NCBI GenBank assembly: GCA_005788075.1
Contig: SXZC01000072.1
Coordinates: forward strand, 1 to 14,894
Origin: Actinomycetota bacterium
Lineage (GTDB): Bacteria; Actinomycetota; Thermoleophilia; Miltoncostaeales; Miltoncostaeaceae
DNA length: 14,894 bases
Reading direction: 5' to 3'
Each line of letters starts with the position of its first letter. Positions within the stretch are counted from its first letter, which is position 1. A program made the translations under genes and the position numbers. The notes under the pieces are model-generated. The model was given only the letters and a program-made list of their open reading frames with translations. It searched no databases and was not told the DNA's origin. Below, one piece after another: positions 1-7,004 of the stretch.

Positions 1-1
1 G

Positions 2-451
2 ATGGGCTTCGGCCTGCCCGCCGCCCTCGGCGCCCAGGTGGCGTTCCCCGACCAGCTCGTGGTGGACATCGCCGGTGACGGCTCGTTCGAGATGACGCTG
101 CAGGAGCTCTCCACCGCGCAGGCCTACGGCCTGCCCGTGAAGATCGTCATCCTCAACAACGGCTTCCTCGGCATGGTGCGCCAGTGGCAGGAGCTGTTCT
201 GGGACAAGCGGTACTCGAACACCTCGTTCGCCGAGTTCCAGCCCGACTTCGCCGCGCTCGCCGGTGCCTACGGCATCCCCGGCATGCGCGTGGAGGACCC
301 CGACGACCTCGATGACGCCCTGCGCGAGACGCTGTCCACCGACGGCCCCGCGCTCATCGACATCCAGGTCAACCGCGACGCCAAGGTGTTCCCCATGGTG
401 CCGCAGGGCAAGGGCCCCGACGCCATGCTCGTGAAGGACCCGGCGAAGTAG
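2..451 (+). CDS. ilvB: Acetolactate synthase large subunit, C-terminal part (5' end outside window)
   Basis: This is the last 149 residues of a thiamine-diphosphate enzyme; the open frame runs off the left edge, so the first ATG seen is internal. The ThDP/Mg-binding motif is visible, starting GDG at fragment residues 25-27 and ending NN at 52-53. It is followed by the GMVRQWQ segment, which matches the acetolactate synthase loop holding the conserved Trp. The C-terminus (VFPMVPQGKG) also matches the family. The enzyme condenses two pyruvates, or pyruvate and 2-oxobutyrate, in the first common step of branched-chain amino acid synthesis, in the cytoplasm. The regulatory subunit gene ilvN usually follows ilvB, but here the next gene is an oxidoreductase. 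A related ThDP decarboxylase is possible but less likely given the Trp loop. Confidence 0.9.
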   Translation: MGFGLPAALGAQVAFPDQLVVDIAGDGSFEMTLQELSTAQAYGLPVKIVILNNGFLGMVRQWQELFWDKRYSNTSFAEFQPDFAALAGAYGIPGMRVEDPDDLDDALRETLSTDGPALIDIQVNRDAKVFPMVPQGKGPDAMLVKDPAK

Positions 452-465
452 CACGCCGGGTCCTG

Positions 466-1029
466 GTGATCCTCGGGCACCCGCGGGGCGACAGCTTCTG
501 CGGGGCGCTCGCCGATGCCTACGCCGAAGGCGCGCGCGACGCCGGGCACGAGGTGCGCATGCTCGCGCTGGGCGAGCTTTCCTTCGACCCCATCCGCCGC
601 ACCGGGTACGGCGAGGCGCCCCCGCTGGAGCCCGACCTCCTGCGGGCCCAGGACGACATCGCCTGGTGCGACCACATGACGTGGGTCTACCCCAACTGGT
701 GGGGAACCATGCCCGCGCTCATGAAGGGCTTCATCGACCGGGTCATCCTGCCCGGCTTCGCCTTTCAGTACCGCGAGGGAAAGCTGCTCTGGGACAAGCT
801 GCTGAAGGGCCGCAGCGCCCGCCTGCTGGTGACCATGGACACGCCACCGGCGTGGTACCGGTGGGTGATCGGACGGCCGGGGCACAACCAGATGCGCAAG
901 TCGGTGCTGGGGTTCTGCGGGGTGAAACCCGTGCGCGTGAGCCAGTTCGGCGTCGTCAAGAAGTCCTCGCCCGAGCGACGCGCGCAGTGGATCGCCAGGG
1001 CGCGCGAACTCGGCGCGAAGGCGGCCTGA
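466..1029 (+). CDS. Flavodoxin-fold NAD(P)H oxidoreductase (NQO1/MdaB/KefF-like)
   Basis: This 187-residue protein has the fold of the Flavodoxin_2 family, which binds FMN or FAD and transfers two electrons from NAD(P)H to quinones or similar acceptors. GHPRGDSF near the N-terminus is the phosphate-binding loop. YPNWWG (residues 75-80), followed by MPALMKGFIDRV and then GFAF, is the hallmark flavin-contact and dimer segment of this family. The GTG start lies 14 bases after the ilvB stop, so the two genes are probably co-transcribed. From that start the first beta strand is slightly short; no ATG or GTG lies just upstream in frame, so a CTG three bases earlier is the only close alternative. 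The substrate cannot be inferred. Confidence 0.85.
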   Translation: MILGHPRGDSFCGALADAYAEGARDAGHEVRMLALGELSFDPIRRTGYGEAPPLEPDLLRAQDDIAWCDHMTWVYPNWWGTMPALMKGFIDRVILPGFAFQYREGKLLWDKLLKGRSARLLVTMDTPPAWYRWVIGRPGHNQMRKSVLGFCGVKPVRVSQFGVVKKSSPERRAQWIARARELGAKAA

Positions 1030-1110
1030 GTCCCGAACGACCGTACTCCCACCACCGGGAGGCGTTTAGGGGTGAGAATAGAACCGAGTCCTCGTCCGTC
1101 TTCAACCAAC

Positions 1111-1117
1111 GGGAAGG
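1111..1117 (+). promoter_or_regulatory. Ribosome binding site deciding a TTG start
   Basis: GGGAAGG lies 6 bases before a TTG codon at 1124. No ATG or GTG at the right distance offers a better start for the MerR-family gene, and the HTH domain begins about ten residues after this TTG. Confidence 0.6.
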
Positions 1118-1123
1118 CCGGAC

Positions 1124-2011
1124 TTGAGCACCGCGTCGAATCAGCAATCCGGCATATCGATCGGTTCCCTCGCCCGGCGCACCGGCGTGCCGGTGGACAC
1201 CCTGCGCGCGTGGGAGCGCCGCTACGGCGTGCTGCGGCCCGAGCGCACCGACGGCGGGCAGCGCCGATACGGCGATCGCGATGTCGAGCGCGTGCTCTGG
1301 CTGTCGGCCCGCGTGGCCGAGGGCCAGCGCATCTCTGACGCCGTGGCCGCCCTCAACGCCCTCGAGCGGGAGGATGACGAGGCCGATACCCGGGGTGGCC
1401 CCACCGCCGCCCTGGCATCCCGCCTGAACATCGCCGCGCGGCAGGGTGACGGCGCCCGCGTGGAGCTCGAGCTCGACCGGGCGTTCGCGGCCCTCCCCAT
1501 GGTGCAGGCCATGGAGCTCGTGGTGTTCCCCGCCCTGGCCGACCTCGGCCGCCGCTGGGCTGAGGGAGAGCGCGTGGTGGTGGCCGAGCACCTGCTGAGC
1601 GCCGCCACCGAGCGCCGCCTCGCCGCCCGCCTCTCGGCGGCGCGACGTCCACGCGGCCCCATCGGCATCGTGGCCTGCCCATCGGGCGAGCGCCATGCCG
1701 TGGGCGCGCTGTGCCTGTCGGTGCTCATGGCCCAGGATGGCTGGCGGGTGAGCTTCCTCGGCGCTGATACCCCGCTCGTGGAGGCCGACGCCGTGGCGCA
1801 GGCGCGCAGGGCGCGTGCATGCGTGGCCGTCTGCACCGTGCCCGGGTCCGCACGCGCCGCCGCCGCGGAGATCGCCGAGCTGCCGAACGCCCGCATGTGG
1901 GTGCTCGCAGGCCCGGACGCCCCCGACCCCGACGCCCACCAGATGCCGGTGTGGGGCCCGTCGCTGGAGGAGGCCCGCGCCTCCGCCGCCCTCCGCGCCG
2001 CGGAGGACTAG
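1124..2011 (+). CDS. MerR-family regulator with B12-binding domain (CarH/LitR-type photoreceptor candidate)
   Basis: This 295-residue protein has an N-terminal MerR winged helix (residues 11-60; TGVPVDTLRAWERRYG then GGQRRY). A four-helix cap follows with W145, nine residues, then E155-H156: the Wx9EH motif of adenosylcobalamin light sensors. A Rossmann B12-binding domain follows, with ERHAVG (E189-x-H191-x-x-G194) in the position of the axial-ligand motif and then FLGADTP. In known CarH proteins, AdoCbl drives tetramer binding to DNA in the dark, and light breaks the Co-C bond and releases repression. That this protein works the same way is inference. The residue after W145 is Ala; Thermus CarH has His132 there, the light-state second ligand. 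No carotenoid gene is in the window, so the target is unknown; autoregulation or control of a neighbour is possible. Confidence 0.85.
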   Translation: MSTASNQQSGISIGSLARRTGVPVDTLRAWERRYGVLRPERTDGGQRRYGDRDVERVLWLSARVAEGQRISDAVAALNALEREDDEADTRGGPTAALASRLNIAARQGDGARVELELDRAFAALPMVQAMELVVFPALADLGRRWAEGERVVVAEHLLSAATERRLAARLSAARRPRGPIGIVACPSGERHAVGALCLSVLMAQDGWRVSFLGADTPLVEADAVAQARRARACVAVCTVPGSARAAAAEIAELPNARMWVLAGPDAPDPDAHQMPVWGPSLEEARASAALRAAED

Positions 2012-2023
2012 GCCCGGAATGCG

Positions 2024-2050
2024 CGGAGGGCGCCCGATGGGCGCCCTCCG
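2024..2050. terminator. Perfect 12-bp hairpin between convergent genes
   Basis: CGGAGGGCGCCC, a GAT loop, then the exact reverse complement. It starts 12 bases after the stop of the B12-type regulator and 39 bases from the stop of the convergent propeller gene, so it can serve both strands. It has no T-tract, as is common for high-GC actinobacterial terminators. Confidence 0.75.
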
Positions 2051-2089
2051 GAGTACCTCAACCGCGTCGCGGACCGGCCGCGACGCGTG

Positions 2090-4276
2090 CTACATGCCCC
2101 GCACCGTGAGGCGGATGCCACGCCACGGGTTGATCGCGTAGCCCGGGATGGTCTGCGGGGTGGTGCCCACCGCCGACAGCCACATCTGGTACGCGGTCGC
2201 CGTGACCACGCCACCGTGCCAGCGACGCCACACGATGCGCGGGTTCTGGTCGGGCGGCGGCGGGGAGATGGTGTCGGTGGTCTCCACCACGTTGCCGCCT
2301 TGGTCGAGCGTGCCCCATGGCGAGCGCGTGGCGGCCTGGCCGACGCTGCTCACGTTGCCCACGTAGATCTTCGCCAGCCCGCCGAACGGCGTCATCTGGC
2401 ACTGGGCGGCCGTGAACTGCGTCGGGCACCAGTCGGGAGCGATGCCCGGCACCGCCTCGAAGCTCGCGAGCGGCTGCGTGCCCGCGTTGGTGACGTTGCC
2501 GTTGGCGTCCAGCTGGGTCTGGTTGGGCTGCTGGCCGGCGGCGCACCCCGAGGTGTCCACCGGGCAGGGCGTGTAGATGCCCGGGTTGGTCGGGTAGTCC
2601 CACCACGAGAACTTGCCGCCGCCGTTGGGGTCGAAGTAGGCGGCCTTGATCCACTCGTTCTGGCTCGACACCGCGAATCCCGAGGTCGAGTTGCGCGTGG
2701 CCTGGCGGTTCCTCATGGTGTACATGCCGGTCTCGGTCCTGCTCGACAGGCGGATCGTGTACGTGGTGCGCACCAGCTGCGTGCCGGTGGGCGTGGTGAC
2801 CGTGTTCCGGCGCTTCGACAGCACCCTGCCGTTGTCGATCGCGTTCGCAAGGCGGGCGCCACGCGAGAAGTCGCCCTGGTTGTAGGGCTTGTTCGCCCAG
2901 GCAGGTGACGCCACGTAGTAGCGCTGGCCACGCGGTGCGCGCATGTTCTTGTTGATCGACCCGTACTTCGGCCACACGCGCGAGCTCTGGGCGATGTCCC
3001 AGAGGTGGCGCGGGTTGCGGCCCAGGGGGTCCGCCGTGTTCAAGAAGGTCACGTACTGCGCGGTGGTGAGCTCGGTCTCCCCGATGTTGTAGGAGTAGTT
3101 CACGCCGCCCACCGACATGCACGAGGTGGCCGAGACCGTCTGCACGCTCGGATCCGGGTTGGCCGCCACGGCCGCGCGCACCGTCGGGAACGCCTGCAGG
3201 CACGCTGCGCGGTTCTGGTAGACGTCGTTCCAGAAGGGGATGATCCACGCCGGCTGGTTGCCGGGCGATCCCACCGTGACCGTGCTGAGCGAGATCACGC
3301 CCGGCCGTGCCGGCGCCTGCGGGAACACCTCGGTGACCGTGCTCGTGAGGAAGTTCGACACGTAGAGGAAGCCCGCGGCATCGGACGCGATGGCGATGGG
3401 CCGCCTGCCGGTCTGGGCGATCACCTTCGACTGCCCGCTCGGGGTGATGCGCGTCACGCTGCTCGAGCCGTCATTCGCGGTGTAGACGTTGCCGGCGGGG
3501 TCGAGGGCCAGGCCGATCGGCCGGCGCGAGGTGCGGCCGAGGATGGTCGAGGCGCCCTGCGGCGTGATCTTCGAGACGTTGCGGGAGTTCCAGTTGGCCG
3601 TGTAGACGTTGCCCGCGCTGTCGAGCGCCAGGGCCTGCGGCCACGCACCCGTGGTACCGAGCACCGACGAGGCACCCTGCGGGGTGATCTTCGTGACGTT
3701 GTTCGCGCCCTCGTTGGCGGTGTAGACGTTGCCCGCGGAATCCACGGCGATGCCGAGCGGGCGCGATCCGGTGGTGCCGAACGTGCTCGAGGCGCCCGCC
3801 GGCGTGATCTTCGTGACCGTGCTGTCCACGTAGTTGGTGGTGTAGACGTTGCCGGCCGAGTCGAGGGCGATGCCGATGGGCTGGCGCCCCGTGGTGCCGA
3901 GGGTCGTGGACGTGCCGTCGGGGGTGATCTTGGTGACGGTGTTGGCCTCGAGGTTGCTGGTGTAGACGTTGCCGGCGCCATCCACCGCGATGCCGCGCGG
4001 CGTCTGACCCGTGGTGCCGAGCTGGGTCGCCCTGCCGTTGGCGTCGATCTTCGTGACCGTGTTGGCGCGCGAGTTGGCGGTGTACACGTTGCCCATGGCG
4101 TCGACGGCGATGCCGTCGGGGCCAGCGCCCGTCTTGGCGAGGATCGCCGATGCGCGCGGCATGGGGGCCGCGGCGACGGACTGGGCCGCCACGGCGGCCG
4201 AGGTGAGCACGAGCGCGCACGAGGCGGCGATGAGCCCCATGCGACGGCGTGCAGGGAGGGCGGCGTTGGCCTTCAT
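2090..4276 (-). CDS. Secreted seven-repeat beta-propeller fused to a formylglycine-generating-enzyme-like domain
   Basis: This 728-residue protein begins with a Sec signal peptide (basic start, hydrophobic stretch about 13-30, likely cut after A37). Residues 50-329 are seven repeats of exactly 40 residues with the core GIAVDSAGNVYTAN, then VTKITP, as in NHL/virginiamycin-B-lyase-like propellers. From about residue 335 to the end it matches the FGE-sulfatase (SUMF1) fold: VTVGSPGNQPA, YNIGETELTTAQYVTFLN, SSQNEWIKAAYFD followed by WWDYPT, WGTLDQGGNVVET and a final WRGIRLTV. The cysteine pair that catalyses formylglycine formation in aerobic FGE should lie near the C-terminus, but none is seen there, so enzymatic activity is doubtful. 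Substrate or ligand binding outside the cell is more likely. No C-terminal anchor is visible. The ATG at 4276 has only a weak ribosome site; Met13 is an alternative start. Confidence 0.8.
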   Translation of the reverse strand: MKANAALPARRRMGLIAASCALVLTSAAVAAQSVAAAPMPRASAILAKTGAGPDGIAVDAMGNVYTANSRANTVTKIDANGRATQLGTTGQTPRGIAVDGAGNVYTSNLEANTVTKITPDGTSTTLGTTGRQPIGIALDSAGNVYTTNYVDSTVTKITPAGASSTFGTTGSRPLGIAVDSAGNVYTANEGANNVTKITPQGASSVLGTTGAWPQALALDSAGNVYTANWNSRNVSKITPQGASTILGRTSRRPIGLALDPAGNVYTANDGSSSVTRITPSGQSKVIAQTGRRPIAIASDAAGFLYVSNFLTSTVTEVFPQAPARPGVISLSTVTVGSPGNQPAWIIPFWNDVYQNRAACLQAFPTVRAAVAANPDPSVQTVSATSCMSVGGVNYSYNIGETELTTAQYVTFLNTADPLGRNPRHLWDIAQSSRVWPKYGSINKNMRAPRGQRYYVASPAWANKPYNQGDFSRGARLANAIDNGRVLSKRRNTVTTPTGTQLVRTTYTIRLSSRTETGMYTMRNRQATRNSTSGFAVSSQNEWIKAAYFDPNGGGKFSWWDYPTNPGIYTPCPVDTSGCAAGQQPNQTQLDANGNVTNAGTQPLASFEAVPGIAPDWCPTQFTAAQCQMTPFGGLAKIYVGNVSSVGQAATRSPWGTLDQGGNVVETTDTISPPPPDQNPRIVWRRWHGGVVTATAYQMWLSAVGTTPQTIPGYAINPWRGIRLTVRGM
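3290..4129 (-). repeat. Seven tandem 120-bp coding repeats (40-residue propeller units)
   Basis: The block encodes residues 50-329 of the fusion protein with no insertions or deletions between units. On the + strand the words tgtagacgttgcc and cgtggtgccga recur at exactly 120-base spacing in the middle units, while the outermost units are more diverged. Seven units match the blade number of a closed propeller. Confidence 0.9.
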
Positions 4277-4370
4277 GTTCAGGGGTATCCCAGGATCGAG
4301 GTCAGTGGGGTGACGCTATCAGGGAGTCGCCCTAGACCATCCGCTCCCGGGCGCCGTGGGGGAAACCTCA

Positions 4371-4403
4371 GTGCGCCGCGACCCGACCCGGATCGCCGCG
4401 CAC
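4371..4403 (-). terminator. Candidate terminator of the thiolase operon
   Basis: Eleven-base arms (one mismatch) around an 11-base loop, beginning 14 bases after the stop of the last operon gene. In the direction of transcription it is followed by TGAGGTTTCC, a short T-run. The rest of the 141-base gap up to the propeller gene shows no clear promoter. Confidence 0.45.
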
Positions 4404-4417
4404 CCGCGCCTCGCCTG

Positions 4418-4819
4418 CTACTCGTCGTCGACGACGAACTTGTACGAGTAGTAGATGTCGCCCTCGTGCCCGAGCTTCATGCGGCGAAGCGTGGCGGACA
4501 CGCGGGTGCCCACCTCCACCGCGTCGGGGTCGACGCCCATCACCGGCGCGGGCAGGTTGACGCCCTCGTCCATCTGGATGTGGCCCACCACGTAGGGCTC
4601 CTGGCCCAGGAACTCGCGCGGCGGGTAGTACACCACCGTGTAGTTGGTGATCTCGCCCTTGCCATTCAGCTCGAACTCGCTGAGCGAGTCGCCTCCGCAC
4701 TTGTAGCAGTGGCTGCGCTCCCACCAGGGGCTGAGCTCGCCGCACTTGTCGCACTTCATGGCGAAGAGGTGCAGCTTCGGCGGGCCGAGGCGCGAGAACT
4801 CGATCGCGGAGACGGTCAT
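4418..4819 (-). CDS. DUF35 OB-fold/zinc-ribbon protein, partner of the upstream thiolase
   Basis: This 133-residue protein has an N-terminal rubredoxin-like zinc ribbon with all four ligands (C23xxC26 and C38xxC41) followed by an OB-fold half (about residues 55-130). DUF35 proteins bind acyl-CoA or act as scaffolds for thiolase-fold enzymes: in archaea one holds acetoacetyl-CoA thiolase and HMG-CoA synthase together, and in actinobacterial steroid degradation ChsH2 is required by the aldolase Ltp2. Here the ATG lies 3 bases after the thiolase stop, with GAGGG 8 bases ahead, so tight co-expression is expected. It is the last gene of the operon. A second, more eroded DUF35 gene lies upstream at 8711-9145. 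Confidence 0.88.
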   Translation of the reverse strand: MTVSAIEFSRLGPPKLHLFAMKCDKCGELSPWWERSHCYKCGGDSLSEFELNGKGEITNYTVVYYPPREFLGQEPYVVGHIQMDEGVNLPAPVMGVDPDAVEVGTRVSATLRRMKLGHEGDIYYSYKFVVDDE

Positions 4820-4822
4820 CGG

Positions 4823-5989
4823 CTAGCCCTCGCGCTGGTAGATGTGGATGGCGCCCACCGAACCCGGGCCGCCACGGCAGGCCGAGATGCCGATCTCGGC
4901 GTCGGCGCGAAGCATGCCCTCGGGGGCGGTGCCGCGCAGCTGCTCCACGACGTCCACGGCCTGCGTGGCGCCGGTGGCGCCCAGCGGGTGCCCCTTGCAG
5001 AGCAGGCCGCCGGACGGGTTTACGGCGATCTTGCCGTCGAGCCAGGTGGAGCCATCCTCGGCGCCCTTCCAGCCGTCGCCGCGCTTGGCGAAGCCCAGCC
5101 CCTCGATGCCGAGAGGCTCCTGGATGGCGAACGAGTTGTAGATCTCGGCCACGTCGACGTCGTCGGGGCTGATGCCGGCCATCTCGTACGCGCGCTCCGC
5201 CGGGCGGGCGAAGAGGTTGTAGGCGTCATCGAGGGTGTCGCTTGCCTGGTACCAGGTGCCCGAGCCCATGGAGGTGGCGGTCACGTACACCTGCGGGCGG
5301 TTCGGCTGCGCCTCGAGGATCTCCGGGCGGCACAGCACCAGCGCCGACGCGGCGTCGGTCATCGGGCACACCTCGTACAGCTTCAGCGGGTCGGCCACCT
5401 TGGCGCTCTTCATCACCTCTTCCACCGTGCACTCGAAGCGCAGGTGGGCCGAGGGGTTGCGGGCGCCGTAGAAGTGGTTCTTGACCGAGGTGTGGGCGAG
5501 GTCCTCCTCGCTCACGCCGTAGGTCTGCATGTACTTGCGGGCGGTGAGCGCGGTGCCCGAGGGGAACGTCAGCCCGGAGAAGTACTCCTCCTTGCTGTCG
5601 GCGGCCTGGGCGATGATCGAGGTGCCCTCGACCGTGGCGAGGTCGTTCATCTTCTCGCAGCCGAGCACCATGACGGTGTCGTAGAGGCCGGATGCGATGG
5701 CCACGCAGCCCAGGTGCAGGGCCCACGCGCCGGTGCCGCAGGCGGCCTCCACGCGCACGGCCCCGGCCGGCACCACGCCCAGGTGGTGGGCCACCATGAG
5801 GCCCGTGGAGTTCTCGTAGTTGAAGCCGACCGAGCCGACGTTGCCCACGTAGAGCATCTGGATGTCCTGCGGGGACACCCCGGCGTCGTTCATGGCCTTG
5901 CGGCCGGCCTCGACGGCGAGGTCCTTGAGCGACTTGTCGTGCTGGATCTTGTGCGGGGTCTTGCCGATCCCCAGGACGCCGACCTTCAT
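4823..5989 (-). CDS. Thiolase (acetyl-CoA acetyltransferase / SCP-x type) with complete catalytic set
   Basis: This is a 388-residue thiolase. Three catalytic elements are visible: C84 in EAACGTGAWAL (nucleophile), H334 in GHPLGATG, and C371 in SACRGGPG. The usual NEAF element is replaced by YNSF (residues 284-287), as in the SCP-x/thiolase II group. It should cleave or form beta-ketoacyl-CoA; whether it acts in degradation or in acetoacetyl-CoA synthesis cannot be told. The frame stays open to 6082, but the true start is the ATG at 5989: GGAGG sits 5 bases before it, the protein then begins with the expected MKVGVLGIGKTP, and the longer form would overlap the preceding gene. The HMGS-like gene ends 19 bases upstream and a DUF35 gene follows after 3 bases, the same trio as in archaeal HMGS/thiolase complexes. 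Confidence 0.9.
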   Translation of the reverse strand: MKVGVLGIGKTPHKIQHDKSLKDLAVEAGRKAMNDAGVSPQDIQMLYVGNVGSVGFNYENSTGLMVAHHLGVVPAGAVRVEAACGTGAWALHLGCVAIASGLYDTVMVLGCEKMNDLATVEGTSIIAQAADSKEEYFSGLTFPSGTALTARKYMQTYGVSEEDLAHTSVKNHFYGARNPSAHLRFECTVEEVMKSAKVADPLKLYEVCPMTDAASALVLCRPEILEAQPNRPQVYVTATSMGSGTWYQASDTLDDAYNLFARPAERAYEMAGISPDDVDVAEIYNSFAIQEPLGIEGLGFAKRGDGWKGAEDGSTWLDGKIAVNPSGGLLCKGHPLGATGATQAVDVVEQLRGTAPEGMLRADAEIGISACRGGPGSVGAIHIYQREG

Positions 5990-5994
5990 GACTT

Positions 5995-5999
5995 CCTCC
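5995..5999 (-). promoter_or_regulatory. Ribosome binding site fixing the thiolase start at 5989
   Basis: GGAGG (within GGAGGAAG on the - strand) lies 5 bases from the ATG. It rules out the in-frame start at 6082, which would add 31 low-complexity residues. Confidence 0.75.
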
Positions 6000-6008
6000 G
6001 CTCCTCGC

Positions 6009-7001
6009 CTAGTGGGGCTGCTGCTGGCGCCCCTCGGTCCAGCGATAGTACGTGCCGACGGCGATCTCCTCGCCGGCGTCAATCATCTCACGCGTGCCGA
6101 TGGACTTCGGCTTCTTGGTGACCTCGATCTCCTGGGCCACCGCCTCGCCGCCGCCGTAGGCCAGGGCCATCAGCGTGCTGCCCTTGCGCGAGGCATCGAG
6201 GCCGAGGCACAGGGCCAGGCCCACCGATGCCGAGCCGACATTGCCGATGTCGCCCACGAACTGCGTGGACTCCAGCTGCTTCGGCTGCGCGCCGAGGCGC
6301 GCGAGCCCGCGCAGCACCTGCGGGTGCGGCTGGCTCGGGCAGATGCTCGTGTACTTGCCCGTGGGGCGCTCGGTGATCTTCTCGAGGCCCTTGGCTGCGG
6401 CGCCGGTGGCCTTGGCGTAGGCGTCGAACAGCACCTCGAGCCGGAACCGCGGCTCCTGCTCGCGGCCGAGCATCCACACGTCGAAGACCTCCTCCGCGGC
6501 GCGCGACTGGGGACCAAGGGTGGCGATGCCCTCCGCCTTCTTCCCCGGGTCGATCACGAACGCGGTCGCCGCGCCGGCCGACAGAACGTCGGCCACGCGG
6601 TCGCGGTAGCTCACCAGGTGATCGGTGGCCACCACGAGGGTGGGACCCACGTCGAGGCCCTGCGCGATGCGGAAGGCATCGAGCAGGCCCGTGGCGTTGG
6701 CGCCCAGGTCGATGTTCACGGCCCCGTCGTCCAGGCGAAGGGCCCGGCTCAAGGTCTGCGACATCTTCCGCAGCTCGAAGGGCGGGGCCTGGGTGGTGGT
6801 GATGACCGCCCCCAGGCCCCTCTCGCCCTTCAGTGCCTGGCGCGCCGCCTCGTAGGCCATCGTGAGGGTGTCCTCATCGAGGCCCGGGGTGGCGAGCCCG
6901 CGCGACCGGGGACGTCCCGGTCGCCCGTAGAACTTCTGGATCTCACCGAGCGGAGCCCGGTACTGGGGTACGTAGGCCCCGTAGCTGGTGAGTACCGCCA
7001 T
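6009..7001 (-). CDS. HMG-CoA synthase-like thiolase-fold protein lacking the nucleophilic cysteine
   Basis: This 330-residue protein resembles archaeal-type HMG-CoA synthase and ketoacyl synthase III: SYGAYVPQYR at the start, a helix-strand core, CPSQPHPQ (H226) in the region of the catalytic His, VGDIGNVGSASVGLAL (N254 in the NxxxxS element) and AYGGGEA near the C-terminus. Where the acetylated Cys is expected (FACxAGT in archaeal HMGS) it reads DLGANATG at residues 98-105, with no Cys. It may therefore be a non-condensing partner, a decarboxylative or hydrolytic variant, or a scaffold. It starts 3 bases after the acyl-CoA ligase stop with only a weak, distant ribosome site (GAAGGTG), suggesting translational coupling. 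The C-terminal tail after about residue 295 is unlike HMGS and could contact its neighbours. Confidence 0.78.
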   Translation of the reverse strand: MAVLTSYGAYVPQYRAPLGEIQKFYGRPGRPRSRGLATPGLDEDTLTMAYEAARQALKGERGLGAVITTTQAPPFELRKMSQTLSRALRLDDGAVNIDLGANATGLLDAFRIAQGLDVGPTLVVATDHLVSYRDRVADVLSAGAATAFVIDPGKKAEGIATLGPQSRAAEEVFDVWMLGREQEPRFRLEVLFDAYAKATGAAAKGLEKITERPTGKYTSICPSQPHPQVLRGLARLGAQPKQLESTQFVGDIGNVGSASVGLALCLGLDASRKGSTLMALAYGGGEAVAQEIEVTKKPKSIGTREMIDAGEEIAVGTYYRWTEGRQQQPH

Positions 7002-7004
7002 GGG

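Noticed and set aside
1046..1061. CTCCC/GGGAG hairpin before the B12-type regulator as a terminator or operator
   Set aside because: Only 5 pairs with a 6-base loop; expected by chance in this composition.
3290..4129. Regular 120-base repeats as a CRISPR array or non-coding satellite
   Set aside because: The repeats are in frame, encode propeller blades and contain no short repeat/spacer alternation.
5990..6082. N-terminal extension of the thiolase to 6082
   Set aside because: The strong GGAGG site and family-like N-terminus at 5989, and overlap of the extension with the HMGS-like gene, argue against it.
3005..6121. Long open + strand frame (over 1000 codons) antisense to the propeller, DUF35 and thiolase genes
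   Set aside because: Its translation is low-complexity Arg/Gly/His/Val-rich with no domain, and it mirrors three recognised genes on the other strand. Such frames arise from GC-rich third positions.
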